The notes under the pieces: generated by a model
What the model saw: only the letters and a program-made list of their open reading frames with translations
What the model was told of the DNA's origin: nothing
Database searches by the model: none
Origin: Actinomycetes bacterium
GTDB taxonomy: Bacteria; Actinomycetota; Acidimicrobiia; Acidimicrobiales; JAJYXR01
Length of the DNA: 38,162 nt
Direction of reading: 5' to 3'
Assembly (NCBI GenBank): GCA_021801795.1
Contig: JAJYXR010000039.1
Coordinates: 1-38,162, forward strand
Shown here: positions 15,454 to 23,449 of the stretch, piece by piece
Position numbering within the stretch: position 1 is the stretch's first letter
Layout: each line of letters begins with the position of its first letter
Translations under genes and position numbers: made by a program

Positions 15454-16317
15454 GTGAACGAGCTCGAGCATATCGAGGTATCCGCCAGGGGATTTACGTT
15501 CCGGGCCATCAGGTCGGGGCCACAGGACGCCCGGCCAGTTCTGTTTCTCCACGGCTTTCCCCAGACCAGCTGGTCCTGGCACCACCAGCTCTCGGCTCTA
15601 GCTGGTGCTGGCATCCAGGCGGTCGCCTTCGACCAGAGGGGGTACTCGCCTGGAGCTAGACCCGAGGGGGTCGAGGCCTACCGCACCGGCGAGCTCGTAG
15701 AGGACGTGGTGGCCGTGGCGGACGCGCTGGGGATGGACCGCTTCGACCTCGTCGGTCACGACTGGGGCGGCATGGTCGCCTGGTTGGTCGCCGGGCGCCA
15801 TCCGGGGAGGGTTCGGACCCTGTCGGTATTCTCCACCCCCCACCCTGGTGCATTCGGTGCGGCCCTGCTTGGCAGAGACGCCGACCAGGTGTCCAGATCT
15901 TCCTATATCGAGGTCTTCAGGGAGCCGGGCACCGCCGAGAGAGCCCTGCTCGGCGAGGACGGATCGGGCGAGGGATTGAGGGTCATGTTCGCTGCCACCG
16001 GGCTCCCATCCGAAGAAGTTGGTGTCTTCGTGGAGGCCATGAGGGAACCCGGAGCGCTGACTGCAGCCCTTAACTGGTACCGCGCGATGTCCATGGAGGA
16101 GCTGGCCGGCATGGGACCGATCACCATGCCCACCCTTTACGTATGGTCTACCGATGACGTGGCGCTCGGGCGTAGCGCTGCAGAGGGAACAGCCGGTTGG
16201 GTAGAGGGACCCTACAGGTTCGAGGTGCTCGACTCTGTGAGCCACTGGATACCGGAGGCCGCGCCTGAGGCAGCCTCGGCGCTACTCATCGAGCACCTGG
16301 AAGGTCATCCAGGCTGA
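15454..16317 (+). CDS. alpha/beta hydrolase, epoxide hydrolase-like
   Basis: A 287-residue alpha/beta-hydrolase. The oxyanion motif HGFP lies at residues 33-36, and the nucleophile elbow GHDWGG at about 101-106 puts Asp103 as nucleophile. Together these are typical of epoxide hydrolases and haloalkane dehalogenases. The catalytic His is probably in VSHWIPEAAPE near the C-terminus. The substrate is not predictable. The start is GTG (15454). It lies 36 bases after the hypothetical gene and may be co-transcribed. It converges on the Asp-box protein gene. Confidence 0.87.
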   Translation: MNELEHIEVSARGFTFRAIRSGPQDARPVLFLHGFPQTSWSWHHQLSALAGAGIQAVAFDQRGYSPGARPEGVEAYRTGELVEDVVAVADALGMDRFDLVGHDWGGMVAWLVAGRHPGRVRTLSVFSTPHPGAFGAALLGRDADQVSRSSYIEVFREPGTAERALLGEDGSGEGLRVMFAATGLPSEEVGVFVEAMREPGALTAALNWYRAMSMEELAGMGPITMPTLYVWSTDDVALGRSAAEGTAGWVEGPYRFEVLDSVSHWIPEAAPEAASALLIEHLEGHPG

Positions 16318-16334
16318 GCCGCTCCATCCAGCCG

Positions 16335-16390
16335 CCCCGGAACGGTCGGCCGGTATCAGGCAGGCCCCGGAAGGGTCGGCCGGTATCAGG
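16335..16390. repeat. 30-bp direct repeat at the end of the Asp-box gene
   Basis: Two copies, 30 bases apart, of ccccggaa(c/g)ggtcggccggtatcagg. The second copy covers the stop codon of the convergent Asp-box gene (16388-16386). Together with the leuD case it shows duplication of a gene end into the neighbouring spacer. No intrinsic terminator is seen in the 68-base gap. Confidence 0.88.
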
Positions 16391-18701
16391 TGCTCGTTCC
16401 GCTGGTGCCGGTCCAGCGGTAGATAAGACCCGTGGTGCCACTTACGCTGGCCGCGGTCACCAGGCAGGTGGTGGGTCCGGAACAGGCAGCGCTGGCCCTG
16501 GCGGCACCTGGCATGGTTCCCGACCCCACTCCTGGCGCGGGCGCGGGGAGGTCCTGGGGCCGGAAGCCGCCCCCGGAGTCGTCGGTCACGAGCACCGGAC
16601 CGATCGTCCGGGCAGCTCCGGCATCGAGACGACCGATCGCCACGCAGAGCCGGGGGCCAGCGCAGGCAAGCCCGGTTACATCTCCTCTCAGATGGGGAGT
16701 ACCGCCCGGGGCCCAGGAGGCCCCGCCGTCGGTGCTCTCCAGCAGGGTCACCCCTGGGGTGGCGCCCCTCAGGCCGTTGCCAGCAAGCAGGCAGTAGGAG
16801 GCCGTGGGGCACGACAGCAGGGAGAGCCAGACCCCCGCAGGAGTATCCCCGCCTGCTGCAGGTGCGATAGTCCAGGTCGTCGAGGCCGGGACCCTCGATA
16901 GGGTGACCACCAGGCCCCTGTCGCGAGAAGCGACCGGGGAGCTGTAGTCGAGTCCGCTCGCGACGCACCGGGTCGGGCTCGGACATGCCAGGGCACCGAG
17001 CCACAGGGGCGGAGTACCCGCGGGTGCAGAGCGCAGGAGGTTCACCCAGGTGCTCCCGCCATTCGTGGTTGCCATGAGGGTGGTCATCCCTGCCACCAGG
17101 CATTCGGGCTGCTCGGCACCCGGGGTGCAGGCCACGGAGGTGAGATCCCCGGCACCGGACGGCAGGCCCCGAGGTGTCCACGAGGAGCCTGCGTCCACAG
17201 AGCTGGCCAGTACCGGCGCGCCGGTCGGCGAGGCCCCTACGGCCAGGCAGTCGGTAGTGGGGCCGCGACGAAGCGGAGCGGTCGGTCCCGGTACTGGGGT
17301 GGTCAGAGCACAGGCAATGCCGAAGACCTGTGAGACTCCAGCCGGCATGGTGATCTCGGTCCAGCTCCTGCCGGCGTCGGTGCTTCTCAGCACAGCCAGT
17401 GGCGAGGTGTCTGCGAGCTCGTGGGAGCGCACCGCGAAGCACAGCCGGAGCGTCGGGCAGAACAACGAGGGGTTACGCGAGGGCAGGGGAGCTAGGGTGT
17501 CGGTCCCAGCCCGCCAGACCACCTCGGCAGGCTGCTGGTCGAAGAGGCTGGTCTGGTGCGGGGCCAGGTCGGCAGTCGCGATGGTGGGCGCTCCGGCGGG
17601 TGTGAGGGTGGGTATGAGGCAGCGGGTGTCGCTCGGGCACCACAGCCCCGTCCCGGGGCCGGTCCCCCCGGCAGCCTCGCCGGTCACGTCAGCTCCTGGC
17701 CAGCTCGCGGGCAGTGCGGTCGAGGTCCAGGAGATCCCCCCGTCGTCGCTGACCGCCACGAAGGGCAGCGGTGTCGAGTAGGAGGGCACCAGGGCTTGTC
17801 CGGCTATCCAGCACCTGCCACCTGAGCAGGTAGGCGCGGGTGCCAGCCAACCGACATCGGTGGTCGAGCGTGGAGAGGGGCTGCCCCCGAAGGAGGGCAG
17901 CGGCACGGCTACCGGGCCGATGGCACGCCAGAAGTCGGTCGTCACGATCAGGGCGCCGCCGAGACCTCCGCTCACCACACATGTGGTCACGCTGGAACAG
18001 GCCACCCCGTATGGGCCAGGCAGCCCAGCCTTTCTCAGCACGCCCAGAGCGTTCGCCCACGATCCGCCACCGTTATCGGTCACGAGAACGGCGCCGTCCG
18101 GGGTCGTGGCTACGCAGCGCGCGACGCTCGGGCACGACAGGGTGACAAGGGAGGATGGCGGTATCACCGATCCGGCCAGGCTCCAGCTTCCCCCGGACAG
18201 CTTCAGGAGGTCCAGCCGTCCCGACCCAGCTCGACCGACGATCCCGACCGAGACGAGGCAGGTGGCAGCGTTCGGGCAGGACATGGCCTCCACGAGCACG
18301 TGGGGCACCCCGAAGGGAGCCACCTGGCTGGTCCAGGAACGACCGGCGTCGGTGGTGTAGGTGATGAGCGTGGTGCTGAGACCGCCGAGGGCAAGGCAGG
18401 TGGTGGCCGAGGGGCAGGAGAAAGCGGTCACCGTCCCGTCGGGTCCGGGCACCAGGCGAGGCGATGTCCACAGAGCCCCCCCGTCGCTGCTGGTGGTGGT
18501 CCACATTCCCCCGCCCACCGCTACGCAGGCCTCGGGTCCGCCACAGGCCACCGCGTCGAATCCTGCGGGGGATGCCAGAACCGAGTGCCAGCCGAGCCGC
18601 GGTCCCGCTATGCGGATCCCGGGCGAGCTGCTCGGCGTGACGCTCCATATGGCTGCTGCCACCGAGATGGCGACCAGGGCCAGAACAGAGGCCCAGGACA
18701 T
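16386..18701 (-). CDS. membrane-anchored Asp-box (BNR/sialidase-like) repeat protein
   Basis: A protein of about 771 residues. One N-terminal hydrophobic segment (ASVLALVAISVAAAIWSV) acts as signal anchor, so the rest is extracellular. The body is a series of about ten repeats, each with a C-x(5-6)-C-x-A-x-G pair and most with an Asp-box (SSDGGALW, TTDAGRSW, TDNGGGSW, SDDGGISW, STDAGRSW, SVDAGSSW, TTNGGSTW, STDGGASW). Asp boxes lie on the turns of beta-propellers as in sialidases and Ycf48. No sialidase Arg triad or FRIP motif is obvious, so it is more likely a structural or binding propeller. ATG 18701 has GAGGGG seven bases upstream; GTG 18716 is the longer option. Confidence 0.75.
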   Translation of the reverse strand: MSWASVLALVAISVAAAIWSVTPSSSPGIRIAGPRLGWHSVLASPAGFDAVACGGPEACVAVGGGMWTTTSSDGGALWTSPRLVPGPDGTVTAFSCPSATTCLALGGLSTTLITYTTDAGRSWTSQVAPFGVPHVLVEAMSCPNAATCLVSVGIVGRAGSGRLDLLKLSGGSWSLAGSVIPPSSLVTLSCPSVARCVATTPDGAVLVTDNGGGSWANALGVLRKAGLPGPYGVACSSVTTCVVSGGLGGALIVTTDFWRAIGPVAVPLPSFGGSPSPRSTTDVGWLAPAPTCSGGRCWIAGQALVPSYSTPLPFVAVSDDGGISWTSTALPASWPGADVTGEAAGGTGPGTGLWCPSDTRCLIPTLTPAGAPTIATADLAPHQTSLFDQQPAEVVWRAGTDTLAPLPSRNPSLFCPTLRLCFAVRSHELADTSPLAVLRSTDAGRSWTEITMPAGVSQVFGIACALTTPVPGPTAPLRRGPTTDCLAVGASPTGAPVLASSVDAGSSWTPRGLPSGAGDLTSVACTPGAEQPECLVAGMTTLMATTNGGSTWVNLLRSAPAGTPPLWLGALACPSPTRCVASGLDYSSPVASRDRGLVVTLSRVPASTTWTIAPAAGGDTPAGVWLSLLSCPTASYCLLAGNGLRGATPGVTLLESTDGGASWAPGGTPHLRGDVTGLACAGPRLCVAIGRLDAGAARTIGPVLVTDDSGGGFRPQDLPAPAPGVGSGTMPGAARASAACSGPTTCLVTAASVSGTTGLIYRWTGTSGTST

Positions 18702-18739
18702 GGTCCGTCCCCTCACATGGGCCGGCCGGCCACCAGTCG

Positions 18740-18802
18740 GTGCAGGCCCGCGTGAGGCGGGTGCAGGCCCGCGTGAGGCGGGTGCAGGCCCGCGTGAGGC
18801 CG
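18740..18802. repeat. 21-bp tandem repeat in a divergent promoter region
   Basis: Three copies of gtgcaggcccgcgtgaggcgg; the last ends in ccg rather than cgg. The array lies between the starts of the Asp-box gene (minus) and the acyl-CoA dehydrogenase gene (plus) and so within or next to their promoters. Confidence 0.93.
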
Positions 18803-18927
18803 TGTCGCCGGCTGCAGCACGCGGCGATGCTGGGAGCCTGGGCTGATGGTCGCTGTTCGCCGTGAGGCGATGCTACCAACAAGTCGCCCAGAGCATGGCG
18901 GGGGCCTTTTGGCGCGAGACTGAGCCT

Positions 18928-20154
18928 ATGACTACTCCCCCCGATACCGGTGTCAGCTCCGCCGGCGAGATGCCGGCTCCGCCATCCCCTTACCTCGACG
19001 AAGGGCACGGCGCCTCCTTTCGTCTGACCGAGACCCAGGTGGAGTTCCGGCGGGCCCTTCGTCAGATGGCACAGGAACGGATAGCTCCTCACGCTGCCGA
19101 GGTCGACCGGGAGGCCAGGTATCCCTGGGAGGGTTTCCGGGCCTGTGTGGACATGGAGCTGCCAGCCCTCGGACTCCCGGTAGCCTACGGAGGTGCGGGT
19201 GCAGATCACGTCACCCAGGCGATAATGGCAGAGGAGCTTGCCCGGGTGTGTGCCTCCACGAGCGTGACGATGCTCATCTCGAAGCTCGGCATGATCCCCG
19301 TCGTGAACTTCGGCTCCGAGGATCTTAGGAGGCGTTACGTCCCACGGGTCGCTTCGGGAGCGGCCCAGGCCAGCTACTGCCTGTCGGAGGCCGACGCAGG
19401 CAGCGACGTGGCCGCGATGCGTTGCCAGGCTCGAAGGGACGGCGACAGCTACGTGCTCAGCGGGTCGAAGTACTGGATAACGAACGCGGGCATATCCGAC
19501 ACCTACACGGTCTTCGCGAAGACCGACCCCGAGGCCGGCCATCGGGGGATCTCCTGTTTCGTGGTGGAGGCTGGCTGGGGGGTGAGGGTGGCGAAGCTGG
19601 AGGAGAAGATGGGACTCCGCGCCAGCCCCACTGGCGAGGTGGTCTTCGACGGTGTTCGGGTTCCTCTAGAGAACCGCGTCGGTGAGGAGGGCGAGGGTTT
19701 CCGCATAGCCATGCACACGCTCGACCGGAGCCGGCCGACTATCGGCGCGCAGGCAGTCGGCATCGCCCAGGGGGCCATCGATGCTGCGGTCGCCTACGTA
19801 GCCGAACGGCACGCGTTCGGTAAGGCCATAGCGGAGTTCCAGGCACTGCGCTTCATGATCGCCGACATGGCCATGAGGACCGAGGCAGCCCGGAATCTCG
19901 TCTACGGGGCCTGCGCTCATATAGACGCAGGCGATCCGGACGGGGATCTCGGAATGCTCGGAGCGATGGCGAAGTGCTTCGCGTCCGACACAGCGATGTC
20001 GGTTACCACCGACGCGGTGCAGCTGCTGGGTGGGTATGGCTACACGAAGGACTTTCCCGCAGAGCGCTTCATGCGTGACGCGAAGATCACCCAGATATAC
20101 GAGGGGACGAACCAGATCCAGCGGGTGGTGATCGCGAAGAGACTGCTCGGTTAG
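18928..20154 (+). CDS. acyl-CoA dehydrogenase
   Basis: A 408-residue FAD flavoprotein performing alpha,beta-dehydrogenation of an acyl-CoA. Conserved segments are YCLSEADAGSDVAAM, SGSKYWITNAG, LDRSRPTIGAQAVGIAQGAIDAAVAYVAERHAFGKAIAEFQ, LLGGYGYTKDFPAERFMRDAKITQIYEGTNQIQR. The Glu of YEGT is in the catalytic-base position of short/medium-chain enzymes. ATG 18928 (MTTPPDTG) gives a normal-length N-terminus; an upstream ATG at 18862 would add 22 non-conserved residues. The GlcD-like gene starts ten bases after its stop, so a three-gene operon is likely. The chain-length or steroid-type substrate cannot be told. Confidence 0.92.
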   Translation: MTTPPDTGVSSAGEMPAPPSPYLDEGHGASFRLTETQVEFRRALRQMAQERIAPHAAEVDREARYPWEGFRACVDMELPALGLPVAYGGAGADHVTQAIMAEELARVCASTSVTMLISKLGMIPVVNFGSEDLRRRYVPRVASGAAQASYCLSEADAGSDVAAMRCQARRDGDSYVLSGSKYWITNAGISDTYTVFAKTDPEAGHRGISCFVVEAGWGVRVAKLEEKMGLRASPTGEVVFDGVRVPLENRVGEEGEGFRIAMHTLDRSRPTIGAQAVGIAQGAIDAAVAYVAERHAFGKAIAEFQALRFMIADMAMRTEAARNLVYGACAHIDAGDPDGDLGMLGAMAKCFASDTAMSVTTDAVQLLGGYGYTKDFPAERFMRDAKITQIYEGTNQIQRVVIAKRLLG

Positions 20155-20164
20155 CCTGTAGGCC

Positions 20165-21592
20165 GTGATGCTCATCGAGCGGCTCGAGTCCATAGTCGGA
20201 GGTGGGAACGTACGGCGTGGAGAGGACGGAGCCTCCGACTACACCCACGACGAGGGCCTGGGGATCGAACCGGTAGCGCCCCTTGCGGTGGTGTGCCCTG
20301 CGGACACCGCGCAGGTGGCCTCGATCGTGCGCCTCGCGGGGCAGGAGGGGGTGCCTATCTCGGCGCGCGGCAGCGGAACTGGCCTATCCGGTGGGTGCGT
20401 TCCCGTGCCCGGTGGCCTGGTGGTGAGCTTCGAGCGAATGGACCGTGTCGTCGAGATAGACGAGGCGAACCAGGTGGCCGTGGTGCAGCCCGGCATCACC
20501 CTCGAGCAGCTCGACGCGGCTCTGGCGCCGATGGGGTTCCTGTACCCTGTGATGCCTGGGGAATCGAGCGCCTCCATAGGAGGGAACGTAGGCACGAACG
20601 CCGGTGGCATGAGGGCCGTGAAGCACGGCGTAACCCGCCATCATGTGCTCGGCGTCGAGGCCGTGCTCGGCACAGGCGAGGTGATCCGCACCGGGGGAAA
20701 GTTCGTGAAGTCCTCTGCCGGCTACGACATCACCCAGCTCATAGTGGGCTCGGAGGGAACGCTCGCGCTGGTTACCGAGGCGACCCTGAAGCTCCAGCCC
20801 CGCCCAGCCCATTCAGCGACCGTACTGGCCGCGTTCAAGACGCTCGATGAGGTGAGCGCGGCCGTCCCGCCGGTGGTGTCCAGCGGCATCGACCCCTCGG
20901 TGCTCGAGTACCTGGACATGCTCACCCTCCAGGCCACCACCGATGCCGTGGGGATGGACGTCGGAGTCTCTGCCGAGGTGCGCGAGGCGGCGCTCGCCTA
21001 CCTGCTGGTGGTGCTCGAGTCCCACCATGCAGATCGTCTGGACCAGGACGTGGAAATCCTGGCAGAGCTGCTCGGTCGCCTCGGGGCCCTCGAGGTCTAC
21101 GTGCTCGGCGCCCGGGCTGCCGGCCAGCTCATCGAGGCCCGGGAGAGAGCCTTCTTCGTCGCCAAGGCCCATGGCTCCGACGACATCGTCGACGTGGTGG
21201 TCCCGCGTGCCCAGATGCCCGTGTACCTGGACCGTGTCGTCGCGCTGGCACGTGCCGAGGAGTCGATGGTGGCTGGCTGTGGGCATGCCGGCGACGGGAA
21301 CGTCCACCTCTCGGTGTTCCAGCCGGATGCCGACCGGCGGTCGAGGCTCATGCGCTCGATCCTCGCTGCAGGTCTGGAGCTCGGCGGGGCTATCTCTGGT
21401 GAGCACGGCATCGGCCTCGCGAAGCGGGCCTACTTCCTGGAGCTGGAGGACCCTGCGAAGATCGCGCTCATGGCACGCATAAAGGCAGCCTTCGATCCCC
21501 TCGGTATCCTGAACCCCGGGAAGACCCTGGCTGCCACCACCTCGGCTCCTTCGGTGCTCCGAGTCGTCGACGGATCGGAGCCGAGCCGGTGA
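20165..21592 (+). CDS. FAD-linked 2-hydroxyacid oxidase, GlcD-like
   Basis: A 475-residue FAD-binding (PF01565) plus FAD-oxidase C-terminal (PF02913) protein, as in glycolate oxidase GlcD, D-lactate and D-2-hydroxyglutarate dehydrogenases. FAD contacts are in RGSGTGLSGGCVPVPGG and ESSASIGGNVGTNAGGMRAVKHG; the C-terminal metal/substrate site is in GCGHAGDGNVHLSVF and ISGEHGIGLAKR. Start GTG 20165 or ATG 20168. Its stop overlaps the IlvX-like gene (GTGA). The pairing suggests a 2-hydroxyacid is oxidised to a 2-oxoacid that the ThDP enzyme then uses; that link is inference. A paralogue is encoded at 30800-32233. Confidence 0.88.
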   Translation: MMLIERLESIVGGGNVRRGEDGASDYTHDEGLGIEPVAPLAVVCPADTAQVASIVRLAGQEGVPISARGSGTGLSGGCVPVPGGLVVSFERMDRVVEIDEANQVAVVQPGITLEQLDAALAPMGFLYPVMPGESSASIGGNVGTNAGGMRAVKHGVTRHHVLGVEAVLGTGEVIRTGGKFVKSSAGYDITQLIVGSEGTLALVTEATLKLQPRPAHSATVLAAFKTLDEVSAAVPPVVSSGIDPSVLEYLDMLTLQATTDAVGMDVGVSAEVREAALAYLLVVLESHHADRLDQDVEILAELLGRLGALEVYVLGARAAGQLIEARERAFFVAKAHGSDDIVDVVVPRAQMPVYLDRVVALARAEESMVAGCGHAGDGNVHLSVFQPDADRRSRLMRSILAAGLELGGAISGEHGIGLAKRAYFLELEDPAKIALMARIKAAFDPLGILNPGKTLAATTSAPSVLRVVDGSEPSR

Positions 21593-23325
21593 ACGGCGCG
21601 GAGGTGTTGCTCAGGACCTTGGTCGAGGAAGGCGTCGACGTCTGCTTCGCGAACCCCGGCACCTCGGAGATGCAGTTCGTCGCGGCACTCGACCGGGTGC
21701 CGGCGATGCGAGGCGTGCTGGCGCTCTTCGAAGGCGTAGCCACCGGGGCAGCCGACGGCTACGGACGCATGACCGGCTCCCCGGCAGCCACCCTCCTTCA
21801 CCTCGGTCCCGGGATGGCGAACGGGATAGCGAACCTCCATAACGCCCGCAGGGCTCGCACCCCTCTCGTGAACCTGGTGGGGGACCACGCCACCTACCAC
21901 CAGGTCTACGATGCCCCACTCCAGTCCGACATCCGCAGTCTCGCCACGCCTGTCTCGGGTTACTACTCGAGCGTGCCGAGGGTGGAGGACATGGCGTGGC
22001 TAGCCCGCGAGGCGGTTGCAGCCGCACTGGGTCCACCAGGCAGGGTAGCCACCCTGGTGGTGCCCGCGGACCTCACCTGGACCGAGGTGCCGGGATCCGT
22101 TCCGCCCATCGGGCCCCAAGCGCGAGCCGGCTCGGGCGAGCACCGGGCAGTGGGGAGGAGGAAGCCGCCGCCGGGGATTGCGCCGGCTCGCTCCCGAGTC
22201 GAGGATGCCAGGGTGGAGGAGATCGCTGGGATCCTGGCCGCAGCCTCCAGGGTACCCGGTGGGTCCGGTGGGTCCGGTGGGGCAGCGAGTGCCGGTGAGG
22301 TGACCATCCTCATAGGAGGCGGGGCGCTGCGTGAGCGCGGCCTCAGCGCGAGCGCGCTGGTGGCGGCCAGATCCGGCGCCCGGCTCTACTGCGAGACCTT
22401 TCCCGCCCGTATCGAGCGCGGGGGTGGGCTGCCGGAGGTCCAGCGGCTCGCCTACCTGGCCGAGCTGGCTGGAGCCCAGCTCGACGGCACACGCCACCTG
22501 GTCCTCGTCGATGCCAAGGCGCCGGTGTCCTTCTTCGCGTATCCCGGCAAGCCCAGCTCGCTGGTGCCCGACGGCTGCGTTCTGCACGAGCTCGCGGGCG
22601 GTGGCGACGACTCCGAAGACGCCCTGGAGCGCCTGGCAGACGCACTCGAAGGGCTCGGCTGCAGGTCTGCCGCCGGTATCGGTGCTGGCGGTATAGGTGC
22701 TGGCGGTATAGGTGCTGGCGGTGCCGGTGTCCGTAGGCCGACTGCGGCGCGGCCCGAGCCGCCGTCTGGTCCCCTAAGCGCCTCCCTGCTGGCTGCCGCC
22801 ATCGGCGCTGTGCTGCCGGAGGGCGCCATAGTCTCCGACGAGGGGAACACCGCCGGCCTCTTCGTCGCTGGGGCTACCGCAGACGGGCCCCCGCACGACT
22901 GGCTGTGCCTGACCGGTGGGGCCATCGGTCAGGGCCTGCCTCTGGCGACGGGTGCTGCCGTAGCCTGCCCAGATCGTCCCGTGCTGTGCCTGGAGGCAGA
23001 CGGCAGCGCGATGTACAGCACGCAGGCTCTCTGGACCCAGGCCCGCGAGGGTCTGAACGTGACCACCGTCGTGCTCGCGAACAGGTCGTACGCGGTGCTG
23101 GAGATGGAGCTCGACCGGGTGGGCGCGGGTGCCAGGGGCCCCCTGGCCGCCTCCATGCTGGACATCGCCAACCCGGAGCTGAACTTCGTGAGGCTGGCCG
23201 AGGGGATGGGCGTAGAGGCCTGCCGGGTGAGCGATGCGAAGGATCTGACCCTGGCACTCGAGAGGGCTTTCGCCGAGCCCGGACCGCACCTCGTAGAGGC
23301 AGTGCTCCCGAGGGGCCTTTCCTAG
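21589..23325 (+). CDS. ilvX: IlvX-like acetolactate-synthase family ThDP enzyme
   Basis: A 578-residue thiamine-diphosphate enzyme that closely resembles the actinobacterial IlvX type: FANPGTSEMQFVAALDRVPAMRG, LFEGVATGAADGYGRM with catalytic Glu48, HLGPGMANGIANLHNARRARTP, and PVSFFAYPGKPSSLVP. The ThDP-magnesium motif reads ADGSAMYSTQALW with the final N at LANRSY, so the usual GDG is ADG. These proteins probably decarboxylate or ligate 2-oxoacids; true acetolactate synthase activity is unproven. The middle domain carries two repeat-derived insertions, GGSGGSGG near residue 224 and GIGAG units near 363-380. It is third in the operon with acyl-CoA dehydrogenase and the GlcD-like oxidase. Confidence 0.82.
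   Translation: MNGAEVLLRTLVEEGVDVCFANPGTSEMQFVAALDRVPAMRGVLALFEGVATGAADGYGRMTGSPAATLLHLGPGMANGIANLHNARRARTPLVNLVGDHATYHQVYDAPLQSDIRSLATPVSGYYSSVPRVEDMAWLAREAVAAALGPPGRVATLVVPADLTWTEVPGSVPPIGPQARAGSGEHRAVGRRKPPPGIAPARSRVEDARVEEIAGILAAASRVPGGSGGSGGAASAGEVTILIGGGALRERGLSASALVAARSGARLYCETFPARIERGGGLPEVQRLAYLAELAGAQLDGTRHLVLVDAKAPVSFFAYPGKPSSLVPDGCVLHELAGGGDDSEDALERLADALEGLGCRSAAGIGAGGIGAGGIGAGGAGVRRPTAARPEPPSGPLSASLLAAAIGAVLPEGAIVSDEGNTAGLFVAGATADGPPHDWLCLTGGAIGQGLPLATGAAVACPDRPVLCLEADGSAMYSTQALWTQAREGLNVTTVVLANRSYAVLEMELDRVGAGARGPLAASMLDIANPELNFVRLAEGMGVEACRVSDAKDLTLALERAFAEPGPHLVEAVLPRGLS
22258..22282 (+). repeat. 9-bp tandem repeat encoding a Gly-Ser linker
   Basis: Two exact copies of ggtgggtcc and a partial third (22258-22282) encode GGSGGSGG inside the IlvX-like gene, at the junction of the N-terminal and middle domains. 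Confidence 0.85.
22675..22724 (+). repeat. 15-bp tandem array encoding (GIGAG)n
   Basis: Three copies of ggtata(or tc)ggtgctggc (22675-22719), with one base change in the first, then a diverged partial copy. They lie at the linker between the middle and C-terminal ThDP domains of the IlvX-like protein. Confidence 0.93.
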
Positions 23326-23329
23326 GGCG

Positions 23330-23349
23330 GCTGCTCAGGCACGAGCAGC
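23330..23349 (+). terminator. hairpin after the ilvX-like gene
   Basis: GCTGCTC (23330-23336) pairs perfectly with GAGCAGC (23343-23349) around a six-base loop, five bases after the stop. No T-run follows, so it is at best a weak or Rho-assisted terminator. The 3' arm runs into the first unit of the next repeat array. Confidence 0.45.
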
Positions 23350-23405
23350 TTCAGGTAGCGCAGCTTCAGGTAGCGCAGCTTCAGGCCGGCCAGCTTCAGG
23401 TAGCG
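23346..23405. repeat. intergenic 15-bp tandem array
   Basis: Four 15-bp units based on cagcttcaggtagcg; the third ends ccggc instead of tagcg. It lies in the 124-base spacer upstream of the glycan operon and is not within any credible reading frame, so here the 15-bp period is not explained by codon constraint. Confidence 0.95.
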
Positions 23406-23409
23406 TGGA

Positions 23410-23440
23410 TCGACTCGCTGTGCCTGGGCTGCTGTAAGGT
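23410..23440 (+). promoter_or_regulatory. candidate promoter of the glycan operon
   Basis: TAAGGT (23435-23440) lies nine bases before the ATG of the first glycan gene, which has no Shine-Dalgarno, suggesting a leaderless or near-leaderless transcript. A possible -35 TCGACT (23410-23415) is 19 bases upstream, which is longer than optimal. The repeat array ends five bases before it. Confidence 0.35.
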
Positions 23441-23449
23441 CTCGAACTG

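Noticed and set aside
18073..19542. Long minus-strand open frame of 489 codons
   Set aside because: It runs antisense to the acyl-CoA dehydrogenase and out of frame with the Asp-box gene, has no family motifs and encodes repeat-derived low complexity; it is a GC-rich shadow.
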